A stretch of DNA of 64,000 nt from Sulfurimonas sp. (GTDB taxonomy: Bacteria > Campylobacterota > Campylobacteria > Campylobacterales > Sulfurimonadaceae). Where the stretch lies: contig JALSLR010000035.1 of the NCBI GenBank assembly GCA_026988245.1, positions 1-64,000 on the forward strand, given 5' to 3'. Below are positions 43,382 through 52,828 of this stretch, one piece after another. The position numbers and the translations under genes are program-made. Each line of letters begins with the position of its first letter. Position 1 is the stretch's first letter. The notes below the pieces were generated by a model. That model was not told where the DNA came from. It saw only the letters and a program-made list of their open reading frames with translations, and did not search any database.

Positions 43382-44621
43382 CTCCTGCAGCTGCACCCAT
43401 ATTCCACATAGGCATAAAGATACCAAGTGCTAGAAGTGTAACCATTGCAGCGATGATAACGAGCATAATAGGTTCAATCGCCGAGGATAAACCATCAATG
43501 ATAGCATCGAAACGATTTTTATAGTAATCAGCTACTTTTTCCATCATCTTATCTAGTGCACCACCATCTTCTCCTGCTTTTACCATTTGGATAATCATAT
43601 TTTCAAACATTTTAGTATCTTTGAGTCCAATATTAAGGGTTGAACCTTTTTCAACAGCTGTTCTAACTGTTCTTAACTTTCTTTTTAGTGGTAGGGAGTC
43701 AATCATATCTATTGAGGTATCAAGAGCTTCAGCGATAGGGATACCGGCACGTACAAGTTCTGAAAAAACTAAGGTGAAACGATTGAGTGTAGAGAACTTA
43801 ATAATATTTTTTATGAGGTATGTTTTAAGTAAAAACTTATGCCACGAATATTTTACATTTTCATAATTGTCTATAGAATATTTTAAAGAGAAAAATCCTA
43901 ACGCACCTATCACTAAAACAAAAGGTCCGTAGTTGTTAAACACATGCTCGAGCTTTAAAAGTATGATTGTTGGAAGAGGAAGTTCAGCATTTAACTGCTC
44001 AAATATGCTTTTAAATTGTGGAACAACAAAGGCTATTAGAACTGTAAATGCGATAGCCATAGCAATCATAACATTTCTAGGGTAGGCCATCGCTTTTTTA
44101 AACTTTACGAAGTTTGCCCGTATCTCATCGAGCATCTCAGCTAAAGAACTGAGGGATTCATCTAAATTACCAGTTTTTTCTCCAAGTTTTACCATAGCAA
44201 TTGTAAGATTACCTAGCTCAAACCTATAGGATTCCATCGATAAAGACAAAGATTTACCCGAATCAATATCATCAGCAAGTTTGTTAAATACAAATTTCAA
44301 GCTTTCATCAGAAGATGAATTTGCTACTTCTACAATAGAATCGTGGATAGATATTCCTGCATTTGTCATAACTGCTAGTTGACGTATCGCAGCGATAAGT
44401 GCATCAGGTTTAATCTTCTTTTTTTTCATGTTTTGAAGTAGTTTAGTTTTAAACCTAGCAAATTGTAACTCGAGGGGTTCTGTCGCTGGTGTAACTTTTA
44501 TGAGTACACCAGAGTATTTTAATTTTGCTATATCATTAGCATCTTTGGTGCTTTTAGCATAAAAACTATAGGTCTCTTTTTTCCCTTTGGTTAAAACTGT
44601 TGCTTCATAATAATTCATCAT
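43374..44621 (-). CDS. mshG: Type II secretion/MSHA platform protein (GspF/MshG)
   Basis: T2SSF repeats (LAVMTNAGISIHDSIVEVA, FSELVRAGIPIAEALDTSID), operon position. Confidence 0.88.
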   Translation of the reverse strand: MMNYYEATVLTKGKKETYSFYAKSTKDANDIAKLKYSGVLIKVTPATEPLELQFARFKTKLLQNMKKKKIKPDALIAAIRQLAVMTNAGISIHDSIVEVANSSSDESLKFVFNKLADDIDSGKSLSLSMESYRFELGNLTIAMVKLGEKTGNLDESLSSLAEMLDEIRANFVKFKKAMAYPRNVMIAMAIAFTVLIAFVVPQFKSIFEQLNAELPLPTIILLKLEHVFNNYGPFVLVIGALGFFSLKYSIDNYENVKYSWHKFLLKTYLIKNIIKFSTLNRFTLVFSELVRAGIPIAEALDTSIDMIDSLPLKRKLRTVRTAVEKGSTLNIGLKDTKMFENMIIQMVKAGEDGGALDKMMEKVADYYKNRFDAIIDGLSSAIEPIMLVIIAAMVTLLALGIFMPMWNMGAAAGAM

Positions 44622-46351
44622 TTTGCTACCCTTAGTATCTCTTCAAGCGAGGTGACTCCATCTAACGCTTTTTGAATTCCATTTTGAAATATCGGGATGA
44701 AACCATCTTTTGTAGCTTGTTCTAGCATCATCTCTTTTGATGCAGCTTTTGCTATAAGTGATGATAAAGCATCCGAGATATTTAGAACTTCACATATCAT
44801 CTCTCTACCAATGTAGCCAGTGTCGTTACACTCTTTGCATCCCGTGCCGGTATAAAATTTAGCGCCCTCAGGAATCAACTCACCAAGTTCTTCAAATGTT
44901 GAAGGGGATATCTTTTCTTCTGTTTTACAATTTTTACAAATTTTTCTTACAAGTCTTTGCGCTTGAATGGCTACAAGAGCACCAGAGATTAAGTAATGCT
45001 CTATCCCCATGTCTGCCATACGAGGTATCGCAGAAATAGAGTCATTTGTATGCAAAGTTGATATAACTAAGTGTCCAGTTAAGGCTGCTTTAATGGCAAT
45101 CTCAAGAGTTTCTTGGTCACGAATCTCCCCAATCATAATTTTATCTGGATCTTGTCTAAGGATTGAGCGCAGAGCATCGGCAAAACCAAGACCAACCTTA
45201 GTGTTAACTTGTACCTGCTGAATCATGTTCATTCTATACTCTACGGGGTCTTCTACTGTAATAACTTTATCAGCAGAATCTTTAAGCTCATTGAGTGCGC
45301 CATAAAGAGTAGTAGTTTTACCACTTCCTGTTGGTCCAGTAACAAGGATGATGCCATATGGAGCATTCAGCCCTGTTAGAAGCTTTTGGTAGCTAACCTT
45401 ATCCATACCAGCCTCTTCAAGCTTTACAAGTGCTTTTTGCTTGTCTAATACACGCATCACTATAGACTCGCCATACAGTGTAGGTAGGGTAGAGATACGA
45501 AAATCATATTCCACTTTTCCTACCTCTGTAGAGAAACGACCATCTTGTGGTTTTCTTTTTTCAGCAATATCGAGGTTAGCAAGAAGTTTTAGTCTTGATG
45601 CTAAGGGTGCATAAATATCTTTTGGAAAGATAAATATTTCAGATAGCTTTCCATCAATTCTACCACGGACACTACAATTTCTCTCAGCAGGTTCAATATG
45701 AACATCGCTAGCTCGTTGTTTAATACATGCATTTAATATAACATCAATAAGTAAAAGTATAGAGGAAGCTTCTTGTTGTTCTTCTATGGTACTAATAGAA
45801 TTAAGCTCATCTCGAATTTTTTTAACAAGTACTTTTTCTTTATCTTTAAGTTCAACCTTGAAAAGGTGGGCATGTATCTGTTTACTTACTGCAACTTTGA
45901 GTTTGATAGGTTTTCTTGGAAAGAGTCTTTGAAGGGATTCTTTTGCTTCAATGTTTAGAGGGTCATTAAGCGCAATATAGACATATAAATCATCTGCATA
46001 AAGAGGAAGGGCATTAAATTTCTGTAACTGAACTAAGTGGATGTTATTTGTAAGATCATGGTCTATGTCAAATAAGTCAAGATCAATAAACTCTAAATTT
46101 ATACCATCAGAAAGTTTAGATAAAACAGTGCTTTCTTTAATGTAGTCATAGTCTTCAAGCATAGGTATCTCATAGATACCCTTACGGATTTTATCTACAA
46201 TGTAGCGAACTAGCCTGTCTATAGTCATAAAACCAGACTGCGTGATATGTTTAAGTATTAAAGTTGGGTCTACTTCTTTTTTAAGTAGTCTATCAACCTG
46301 AGCTTGCATAATCAAACCATCATCAAGTAAGTCTTTTGTCAATCTATCCAT
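44618..46351 (-). CDS. mshE: GspE/MshE assembly ATPase
   Basis: ILVTGPTGSGKTTTLYGALNEL, GEIRDQETLEIAIKAALTGHLVISTLHTND, CxxC Zn motifs. Confidence 0.94.
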   Translation of the reverse strand: MDRLTKDLLDDGLIMQAQVDRLLKKEVDPTLILKHITQSGFMTIDRLVRYIVDKIRKGIYEIPMLEDYDYIKESTVLSKLSDGINLEFIDLDLFDIDHDLTNNIHLVQLQKFNALPLYADDLYVYIALNDPLNIEAKESLQRLFPRKPIKLKVAVSKQIHAHLFKVELKDKEKVLVKKIRDELNSISTIEEQQEASSILLLIDVILNACIKQRASDVHIEPAERNCSVRGRIDGKLSEIFIFPKDIYAPLASRLKLLANLDIAEKRKPQDGRFSTEVGKVEYDFRISTLPTLYGESIVMRVLDKQKALVKLEEAGMDKVSYQKLLTGLNAPYGIILVTGPTGSGKTTTLYGALNELKDSADKVITVEDPVEYRMNMIQQVQVNTKVGLGFADALRSILRQDPDKIMIGEIRDQETLEIAIKAALTGHLVISTLHTNDSISAIPRMADMGIEHYLISGALVAIQAQRLVRKICKNCKTEEKISPSTFEELGELIPEGAKFYTGTGCKECNDTGYIGREMICEVLNISDALSSLIAKAASKEMMLEQATKDGFIPIFQNGIQKALDGVTSLEEILRVAK

Positions 46352-46360
46352 TATACTACC

Positions 46361-46903
46361 CTACCAATATACATGTCTATGTGTAGCTATTGTATCGTAA
46401 AACTCCTCAATAACCATTTTTTTCAGTTTATTGTTACTTTCTAAGTAGAGTTTATAGGTTATTTTAGGGTTGCTTTCATCTTCAAAGATATAAAGAGTAC
46501 GACTTTCATGTTTTCCTAGTTTTGAATACAGATCAAAAACCTTAGATAGTGCGTAATCAGTTGTAGGCAGTTTAAGGGTTGAGAGTTCATAGCCATCGAC
46601 TAAAGAGTGATACAGAAGCTTTTTTTGCATTAATATCACCGCAAAGTAAGCAGAGTTAGATCGAGCTTCTTTGGTATACTTTAAAAGGGATATAGGGATA
46701 GTAAGCCTATCTATGTAGTCTGACTTTAAACAACCAAAAGCATAAAGTGAAACAAATTCTTCATCTTTTGCATTTAAGTCTAAGATACGGTGACCTATAT
46801 TACAAACTTTTTCATATTTTTCATTTTGATAATAATCAAACATATCGCTTTTAACATCTGCTTGTGAAGAGAGGTATATAAATAATAAAATTATAATTTT
46901 CAT
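46361..46903 (-). CDS. Hypothetical periplasmic protein in msh operon
   Basis: Signal peptide-like start; 180 aa; between mshN and mshE. Confidence 0.6.
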   Translation of the reverse strand: MKIIILLFIYLSSQADVKSDMFDYYQNEKYEKVCNIGHRILDLNAKDEEFVSLYAFGCLKSDYIDRLTIPISLLKYTKEARSNSAYFAVILMQKKLLYHSLVDGYELSTLKLPTTDYALSKVFDLYSKLGKHESRTLYIFEDESNPKITYKLYLESNNKLKKMVIEEFYDTIATHRHVYW

Positions 46904-47676
46904 TTAAAGTTTCCTGAGAGTATATTATCTAATAAGCTTTTTGCATTTTGGGAATGGGAAAAGGTTATATATCTTTTGAGTGTTTGAATTGCTTGGTCTC
47001 TTTTACCTAGTTTTACTAAGGATTTACTAAAGATAATCCAGCTTTCATCAATGTTGTTATTGAGTTGATTTGTTATAAGTGCATAGTTGTATGACTTGTC
47101 GTATTCCCCTAGGCGGTAGTATTTCTTTGCTACAAAAAGACTCAGCGCAGGGTTGTTGTTTTTATGAAATCTTTTGATAACATGGGCAATATCAGCTTGT
47201 GTTTCTTGTTTTGATATTTTTAATTTTTGTTTTTTCTTTTTCCTTACAACAGTATCTTGTTTTACATGAACCTTTTTTTGTATCTTAGGTGTAACTTCTG
47301 TTTTAACCTCTTGTAGAGTATCACCATTGGATTGATAGTTACTGGTTGAATCATTGCGTAATTTTCTAATAAAATCAAAAGATGGTGCGAGCAACACATT
47401 TTTTTCTTTATGTATAGGTTCGTTTTTTAAGAGAGGAATTTTTACCTCTTTAATGACGTCTATATTTAGTATTGGAGCTTGTGCAACTTCAACTTTTTGT
47501 ATTTTTTTTGAAAGAATTTTAGTTGGTTTAGTTTCTGTCTCCATCATAGAGTTAATATCTAAATTCATGAACACTATAAAGGCAAGGATACTAATAAGCG
47601 TAACACTTACATGAGGAATAAAAGACTTTATTTTATAGCGTAACCATCTTTTTTCAAGTTCATGGATATTATGCAT
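46900..47676 (-). CDS. MshN-like TPR membrane protein
   Basis: N-terminal TM, C-terminal TPR-like helices (ARKYYRLGEYDKSYNYALIT); operon position. Confidence 0.7.
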   Translation of the reverse strand: MHNIHELEKRWLRYKIKSFIPHVSVTLISILAFIVFMNLDINSMMETETKPTKILSKKIQKVEVAQAPILNIDVIKEVKIPLLKNEPIHKEKNVLLAPSFDFIRKLRNDSTSNYQSNGDTLQEVKTEVTPKIQKKVHVKQDTVVRKKKKQKLKISKQETQADIAHVIKRFHKNNNPALSLFVAKKYYRLGEYDKSYNYALITNQLNNNIDESWIIFSKSLVKLGKRDQAIQTLKRYITFSHSQNAKSLLDNILSGNFK

Positions 47677-48478
47677 TGATAAGTCCTACATGGATAGCTG
47701 CCATCTCTATAATCTTATGACTCATTTTGTTTGTGTTTATTTTAGATATATTATGCTCATAGTACCATTCATAGATTTCAAATACAGTGTATAGCAATTT
47801 ATTTGTATCTCTGTAGTTTCCATCTGTAAGACTATATATGAGCTTTATGGAGTTATTAGAAAACATGTTAGCACTATCAAAACAGTTTGCTTTCATCAGT
47901 TTTTTTTGTATGTAAATTTTGAGTTCATTTTTAAGTGCATTTTTTAATTCTATAGATTCCCATATCCTTGTTTGAAAATGCTCTTTAGCAATAAGATCTT
48001 CACTTTGTGTCTTATGTAGGGCGATAACAAACTTCATTTTTCTTGTATCTGAGAGGAGCCTTATCTTTTCCATTAAGGCATCACTATAGAGTTGTGCTTC
48101 ATCTAAAAGTATAAGAGGGACTCCCTCTTTTGTATTGTCTTGCATTATCTTCATAATCTGCGTGAAGTTAAGTTCTTTATCTTCTTGAAAATTATATAAA
48201 TCTTTTGCGATTGATTTGAAAAATTCACTTTCATCTACTATAGGGGTTTTATAATAGTAAATCTCTTGTGTACTAGATAAATCTTGTTGAAGTTTTGAGA
48301 GGAACATACTTTTCCCTGTACCAGGCTTTCCAAAAAGTAAAATCATTTTGAGAGGTTTCTTTACAGAATTTTTTAAAGACTGGTAGATAGTAGAGACACG
48401 GTCGAGTTGCACGTAGTCCTTAGCATCTACCGTATCTAAGTAAACATTTTTAGAATTAGTGAAGATGCTAGATTTCAA
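47669..48478 (-). CDS. ExeA/MshM-like AAA ATPase
   Basis: MILLFGKPGTGKSMFLSKL, LILLDEAQLYSDALMEKIRLLSD. Confidence 0.85.
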   Translation of the reverse strand: MKSSIFTNSKNVYLDTVDAKDYVQLDRVSTIYQSLKNSVKKPLKMILLFGKPGTGKSMFLSKLQQDLSSTQEIYYYKTPIVDESEFFKSIAKDLYNFQEDKELNFTQIMKIMQDNTKEGVPLILLDEAQLYSDALMEKIRLLSDTRKMKFVIALHKTQSEDLIAKEHFQTRIWESIELKNALKNELKIYIQKKLMKANCFDSANMFSNNSIKLIYSLTDGNYRDTNKLLYTVFEIYEWYYEHNISKINTNKMSHKIIEMAAIHVGLINA

Positions 48479-50152
48479 TTATTTGTCTGTTGTTTTAGTT
48501 TTATTGTTTATTTCAGAAGATACTTTGACATTTATACTGTCTGGCTGGTCTGAAATGGAACTTTTAACTGATGTTACTACATCATCAGTTATACCAGCAT
48601 AGCCAAGTTTTGAAAGTGATAGCTCGTTGTTAGATTTTTTAATGATATGTGTTTCAATCACTATAACTAACTCTTCAACTTGCTTAGAACTCTCTTCATA
48701 TCTAAAAAGAAAACTAAGACCAGGGATATCACCGAGTATTGGCACCTTATTTGATCTTTCAACATTTTTTGTGTTAATGAGTCCACCTAATATAATTCTA
48801 TTTCCATCTTTAATTGTTACAACAGAAGAGAGTTGACGACGAACTAAATCTGGAGGCATAATTCTATCTGTTGAAGCCTGTTGGCTTAAGTCATCTCTTG
48901 TTTCTGATAAAGATGGGTTGATCTTAAGAGTAATAGTCTCATCATCTGAAATCTCTGGTGTGATGCTAAGAAGTACACCAGCAAAAACTGACTGAACCGA
49001 TTCGTTTTGTGTAGTAGCTGCAACACCACCACCGCTCCCTTGTTGGTTTGTTGAAGATTTGATTTTATAAAAGTATTCAGTTCCGGCAGTTATAAGTGCG
49101 GGCTGATTGTTTAAAGTTAAAACTTTAGGATTTGATATAGAATTTACATCACCTTGTGTTTGAAGAAATTTTATAACTTCTTGTAAGCTACCTCCAGCTT
49201 TGATACTTACTAAGCTAGCTACTCCATCCATGGCATTAGCAGCGATAGATGTAGCAGTTATCTCTGCTCCATTTGTACCATTCGTCCATTCGCTTACGTT
49301 TTTATTTCGTACACTATGTACACTTAGTTCTATATTTTGTAAGGCATATAGTTGTTGCCAGTCTACACCTGTTGTTTTTCCTTCACTCATAGTAACTGAG
49401 AGAAGTTGTACATCGATGAGAACTTGGAGTTGAACTTTATCTTGAAGTCGTTGAAGGTACTTTTCAAATCTTTGCATTTGTTTAAAAGTTGCTGTTACCG
49501 TTACTAAACCTGCATTTTTATTGATGATAGGTGTCTGCGCCTCATAAGCGTCTTGAGGTCTGTTGAGGACTCTTTGAAACTCTAAGTCTAATTCTTTCCA
49601 AAAAACAACTTCGTCATTAGACTCTATTTTAACGCCTGTCTCAGTCTGCGCACCTGAGCCACTTTGAGAACCTCTTCCTCCAGCACCTCCTCCTCTGGAA
49701 GAACCTTGACTAGTAGCACCAACTCCATTAACCCCTTGAGAAGAGTTCCCTGATGAGCTTAATGTGATATCAGTATTTCCAGTTGCTTTTCTTTGTGACA
49801 ATATATAGTCAATAGCAAATACTCTAGTTTGAAGATATGATATCTTGAGTAGGTTGTTTTCTAGGCTGTATGCTAAGTTATTTTCAAGTAAGATAATATC
49901 AAGCACTTCATTTATAGTAAGATTTTTCAAGTGGGTTTTGTTGAGTTTAGTATCTAAAAATTTTTGAGCATTTGGGTCAGTTATGATGACACTAAATTCA
50001 CATTGATCACTGAGTTGATCTATAAAGTCTAGAATCTTAGTATCTTTTGCAGAGCTTATACTAAAGAGTTCATAAGAACAATCAGCATGCACACTTAGAG
50101 ATAAAAGTAGTGATAACCCTGCTGTGTATAAGTATTTATTTAAAACTTTCAT
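48479..50152 (-). CDS. mshL: Pilus (MSHA type) secretin MshL
   Basis: Secretin domain (SNPKVLTLNNQPALITAGTEYFYK, VPILGDIPGLSFLFRY). Confidence 0.92.
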   Translation of the reverse strand: MKVLNKYLYTAGLSLLLSLSVHADCSYELFSISSAKDTKILDFIDQLSDQCEFSVIITDPNAQKFLDTKLNKTHLKNLTINEVLDIILLENNLAYSLENNLLKISYLQTRVFAIDYILSQRKATGNTDITLSSSGNSSQGVNGVGATSQGSSRGGGAGGRGSQSGSGAQTETGVKIESNDEVVFWKELDLEFQRVLNRPQDAYEAQTPIINKNAGLVTVTATFKQMQRFEKYLQRLQDKVQLQVLIDVQLLSVTMSEGKTTGVDWQQLYALQNIELSVHSVRNKNVSEWTNGTNGAEITATSIAANAMDGVASLVSIKAGGSLQEVIKFLQTQGDVNSISNPKVLTLNNQPALITAGTEYFYKIKSSTNQQGSGGGVAATTQNESVQSVFAGVLLSITPEISDDETITLKINPSLSETRDDLSQQASTDRIMPPDLVRRQLSSVVTIKDGNRIILGGLINTKNVERSNKVPILGDIPGLSFLFRYEESSKQVEELVIVIETHIIKKSNNELSLSKLGYAGITDDVVTSVKSSISDQPDSINVKVSSEINNKTKTTDK

Positions 50153-50167
50153 TTTTCTGACCGCCTA

Positions 50168-50671
50168 TTATTTAAATTTTAATTTACTAGTACTTGATTT
50201 TGTGCTCAGTACAGTAGTTTTTTTGTTTTTTCTTAGTGTTACAGATGTTTTAGTGATTTTAAGAATTTTGTAGTTACTTATTTTCTCACCTTGTTTATAC
50301 CAGTCTCCGTTGATAAGAGCCGAAGAGTTAATGATAGCACTCAGTGTTAAAACAGCGTTTGGAGTGCTTACCTTGGCAAGGTTTGAGTTGTCTTCGTTAG
50401 AAGATGTAGTAGACTTTAAAGTGCTAGAAGGAGTGCTGTTGTTTCGTGAAGTATTTTTAGACTTAGAAGATGCAACTGTTTTACTTCTATTCTTTTTTAA
50501 ATAAACAAAAGGACTTCTGATTTTAGAAATAGTTGTGTTTTTAACACCGTTTCGGTTAGGTTTAATAGCATTCACTTGCTCATCTACCCATGAAAGTTCA
50601 TTAGCAACTAAAGCTGATGCTATGAGTAATGGAAGTATTGAAATTATTTTCATTAGTAGGTAATCCCCCAA
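50168..50671 (-). CDS. MshK/PilP-like small periplasmic protein
   Basis: ALINGDWYKQGEKISNYKILKITKTSVTLRKN; operon position. Confidence 0.6.
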   Translation of the reverse strand: MGDYLLMKIISILPLLIASALVANELSWVDEQVNAIKPNRNGVKNTTISKIRSPFVYLKKNRSKTVASSKSKNTSRNNSTPSSTLKSTTSSNEDNSNLAKVSTPNAVLTLSAIINSSALINGDWYKQGEKISNYKILKITKTSVTLRKNKKTTVLSTKSSTSKLKFK

Positions 50672-51285
50672 ACAGAAATTTTTAGTTCAGTATCAAGCTT
50701 GTTCTGTGCTTTGATACTTAGGTCATGGATATCAACTACTAAGTCATTTTGTTCTAAGGCATTGATGAACTTTAAAGTATTCTTGTAGCTACCAGAGAGT
50801 TTAATACTTAAATCAAGTATATGACCAAAGGAACCTTTGTTAGCAGAAAATTCATTGGTAAACTCAGTAATCCTTATATGATACCTTTGAGCATCAAGGG
50901 AGATAGAATTGATATAAGTTCCCCATGTTCTTTCGTCATATATTAGTGAGGAGATAGCACCAATTTTATTTTTAATATAATCATTTTTATCTTTATAGTC
51001 TATCATCTGTGCTTGTGCTTGCTTAATCTGGTTTTGTAAGGTGGCAATTTTAATAGGAGGGTTGGCTGCAAGATAGGCTTTATCAACATTAAGTTTTGCT
51101 TGGATATTTGCAATTTGATTATTTTGGTCTAAAAAATCATTTTCTGATGCATCCCAAAAGAAATAATATGAAAAGGCAAAGATAATACTTGCTACCATTA
51201 CATAGGTGAGTTGTACATCTTTTTTTGCCTTATTTTTTAGTGATAAATCGATTTTATGTAGGTAGTCTTCAATGCTTATTTTCAT
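50653..51285 (-). CDS. MshJ/PilO-like protein
   Basis: One N-terminal TM, coiled coil, ferredoxin-like C-terminus; operon position. Confidence 0.6.
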   Translation of the reverse strand: MKISIEDYLHKIDLSLKNKAKKDVQLTYVMVASIIFAFSYYFFWDASENDFLDQNNQIANIQAKLNVDKAYLAANPPIKIATLQNQIKQAQAQMIDYKDKNDYIKNKIGAISSLIYDERTWGTYINSISLDAQRYHIRITEFTNEFSANKGSFGHILDLSIKLSGSYKNTLKFINALEQNDLVVDIHDLSIKAQNKLDTELKISVWGITY

Positions 51286-52817
51286 AATACTTCCACCTTT
51301 AATTCGCTTAAGTATCTTTTTTCATCTTCATCAAAGTAAATTTTTTCTATTGAAAAATTATATTTACCATCATGAATACTTGTAAGAAATGAAATTAATT
51401 TAGTTATTCTTATAGCCTTTGAAGATACTAAATTAAGTGTAAATGTATTGAGTTTATCTTTTGTGCTAAATTCTAAAGATTCCATTCCAACCTTATATCT
51501 ATTGAGGTCTTTTGTAAGTTGTGTTAAGATTTTTGCTTTCATAAGATAGTTAACTTTGACATCATGGATTTTAACCAAGGTAGCTTTCTTTTCTTTATAA
51601 TTTTTTTCTTCTTCAACTAAGAGCTTGTTTGTTTTGTCTAAATCAGCTTTTCTATTTTTAATACTAGCTTCTGTCGTAACTTTTTGGATATGATATTTAT
51701 TATACTCTTTTGTTAGTAAGTCTTTTTGTAAGGATTGTGCATATGACAAAGACCAGTATGTAACAGGATAACTAAATGCAAGAACAAAAGAGGCTGCCGC
51801 TACGAGAATGAGTCTTCCACTATGTCTTTGAACGAACTTCGGAGGTCTTTGATATATAGTGAAGTTGCATAAGTACTTTTCATCATCACCTAAAATAGTG
51901 TAGAGGTGCATTAACGAGTGTAGTTGGTCTATATAAGATTCTGTTGATTCAAATCCATAGTCAAACTCTAAAAGACTTGATTTTATGTTGAGTTCAACTT
52001 CAGCTATTTCATCTAGCTTACTCTCAATATGAACCTGAGTTCCAATAAAGAGCTGGTCGATTTTTTTAATCTCATACGCTCGTTTTACATAGGTAAGAAT
52101 ATCACTGATATTTGAAAAAATCTCTTTATAGAGTTTGATGAAAAATTCTTTATAGATACTAGTAGAGTTTTTTAAATCTTCAGTAGTAAAAAATTCTATA
52201 AAATCATCGTATTCTATTCTTTCGCCATAAAGTTCACAAAATTCTTCATGCATCTGCTCAAATGAATATTCGAGAGTCTTAGAAAAAACATATTCTTTTT
52301 CATCATAGATAGTAATGAAAGCACTTGTCTTTTGAAAATATATAAATACATGTGCCCCAGCAGTTTCGATAATATCTCTTGTATATAAAGATTTTAAAAG
52401 AAGAGGAGCTGGGATAATAGTGTCAATATATTTTATCTTTTGTGTAGCATTTTCATATCTTGACTCTAAATCTTCAGGGTCAACTACAAAAATATTAAAT
52501 TTTCTGTTTTCATCATCTAGTAGATGATAAATTTCTATATATTCTATTTTATATGAAACAGCTTGATCGAGTGCTAACTCATCATATGCTTTGTTCGTGA
52601 TAGCATCATGGAGATCTTCTTGAGGTATATTTTTACTGATTTCAATTTGAGCATTAATAAACTCTTTTGTATTGATGTAAGAGATTGAACTTTGTTCTTT
52701 TTCATATTCAACTGAATCATCATATGTTAAAAAGCTAGAGATACTTTTAGCATATGAGTTATTATACGGATTAATCGATACAACACTAGAAAATGATTTT
52801 TCTGTATTTTCACTCAT
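51282..52817 (-). CDS. MshI/PilM-PilN-like protein
   Basis: Large cytoplasmic N-terminal region, single TM, coiled coil, PilN-like C-terminus; operon position. Confidence 0.6.
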   Translation of the reverse strand: MSENTEKSFSSVVSINPYNNSYAKSISSFLTYDDSVEYEKEQSSISYINTKEFINAQIEISKNIPQEDLHDAITNKAYDELALDQAVSYKIEYIEIYHLLDDENRKFNIFVVDPEDLESRYENATQKIKYIDTIIPAPLLLKSLYTRDIIETAGAHVFIYFQKTSAFITIYDEKEYVFSKTLEYSFEQMHEEFCELYGERIEYDDFIEFFTTEDLKNSTSIYKEFFIKLYKEIFSNISDILTYVKRAYEIKKIDQLFIGTQVHIESKLDEIAEVELNIKSSLLEFDYGFESTESYIDQLHSLMHLYTILGDDEKYLCNFTIYQRPPKFVQRHSGRLILVAAASFVLAFSYPVTYWSLSYAQSLQKDLLTKEYNKYHIQKVTTEASIKNRKADLDKTNKLLVEEEKNYKEKKATLVKIHDVKVNYLMKAKILTQLTKDLNRYKVGMESLEFSTKDKLNTFTLNLVSSKAIRITKLISFLTSIHDGKYNFSIEKIYFDEDEKRYLSELKVEVL

Positions 52818-52828
52818 TAAGTAAAATC

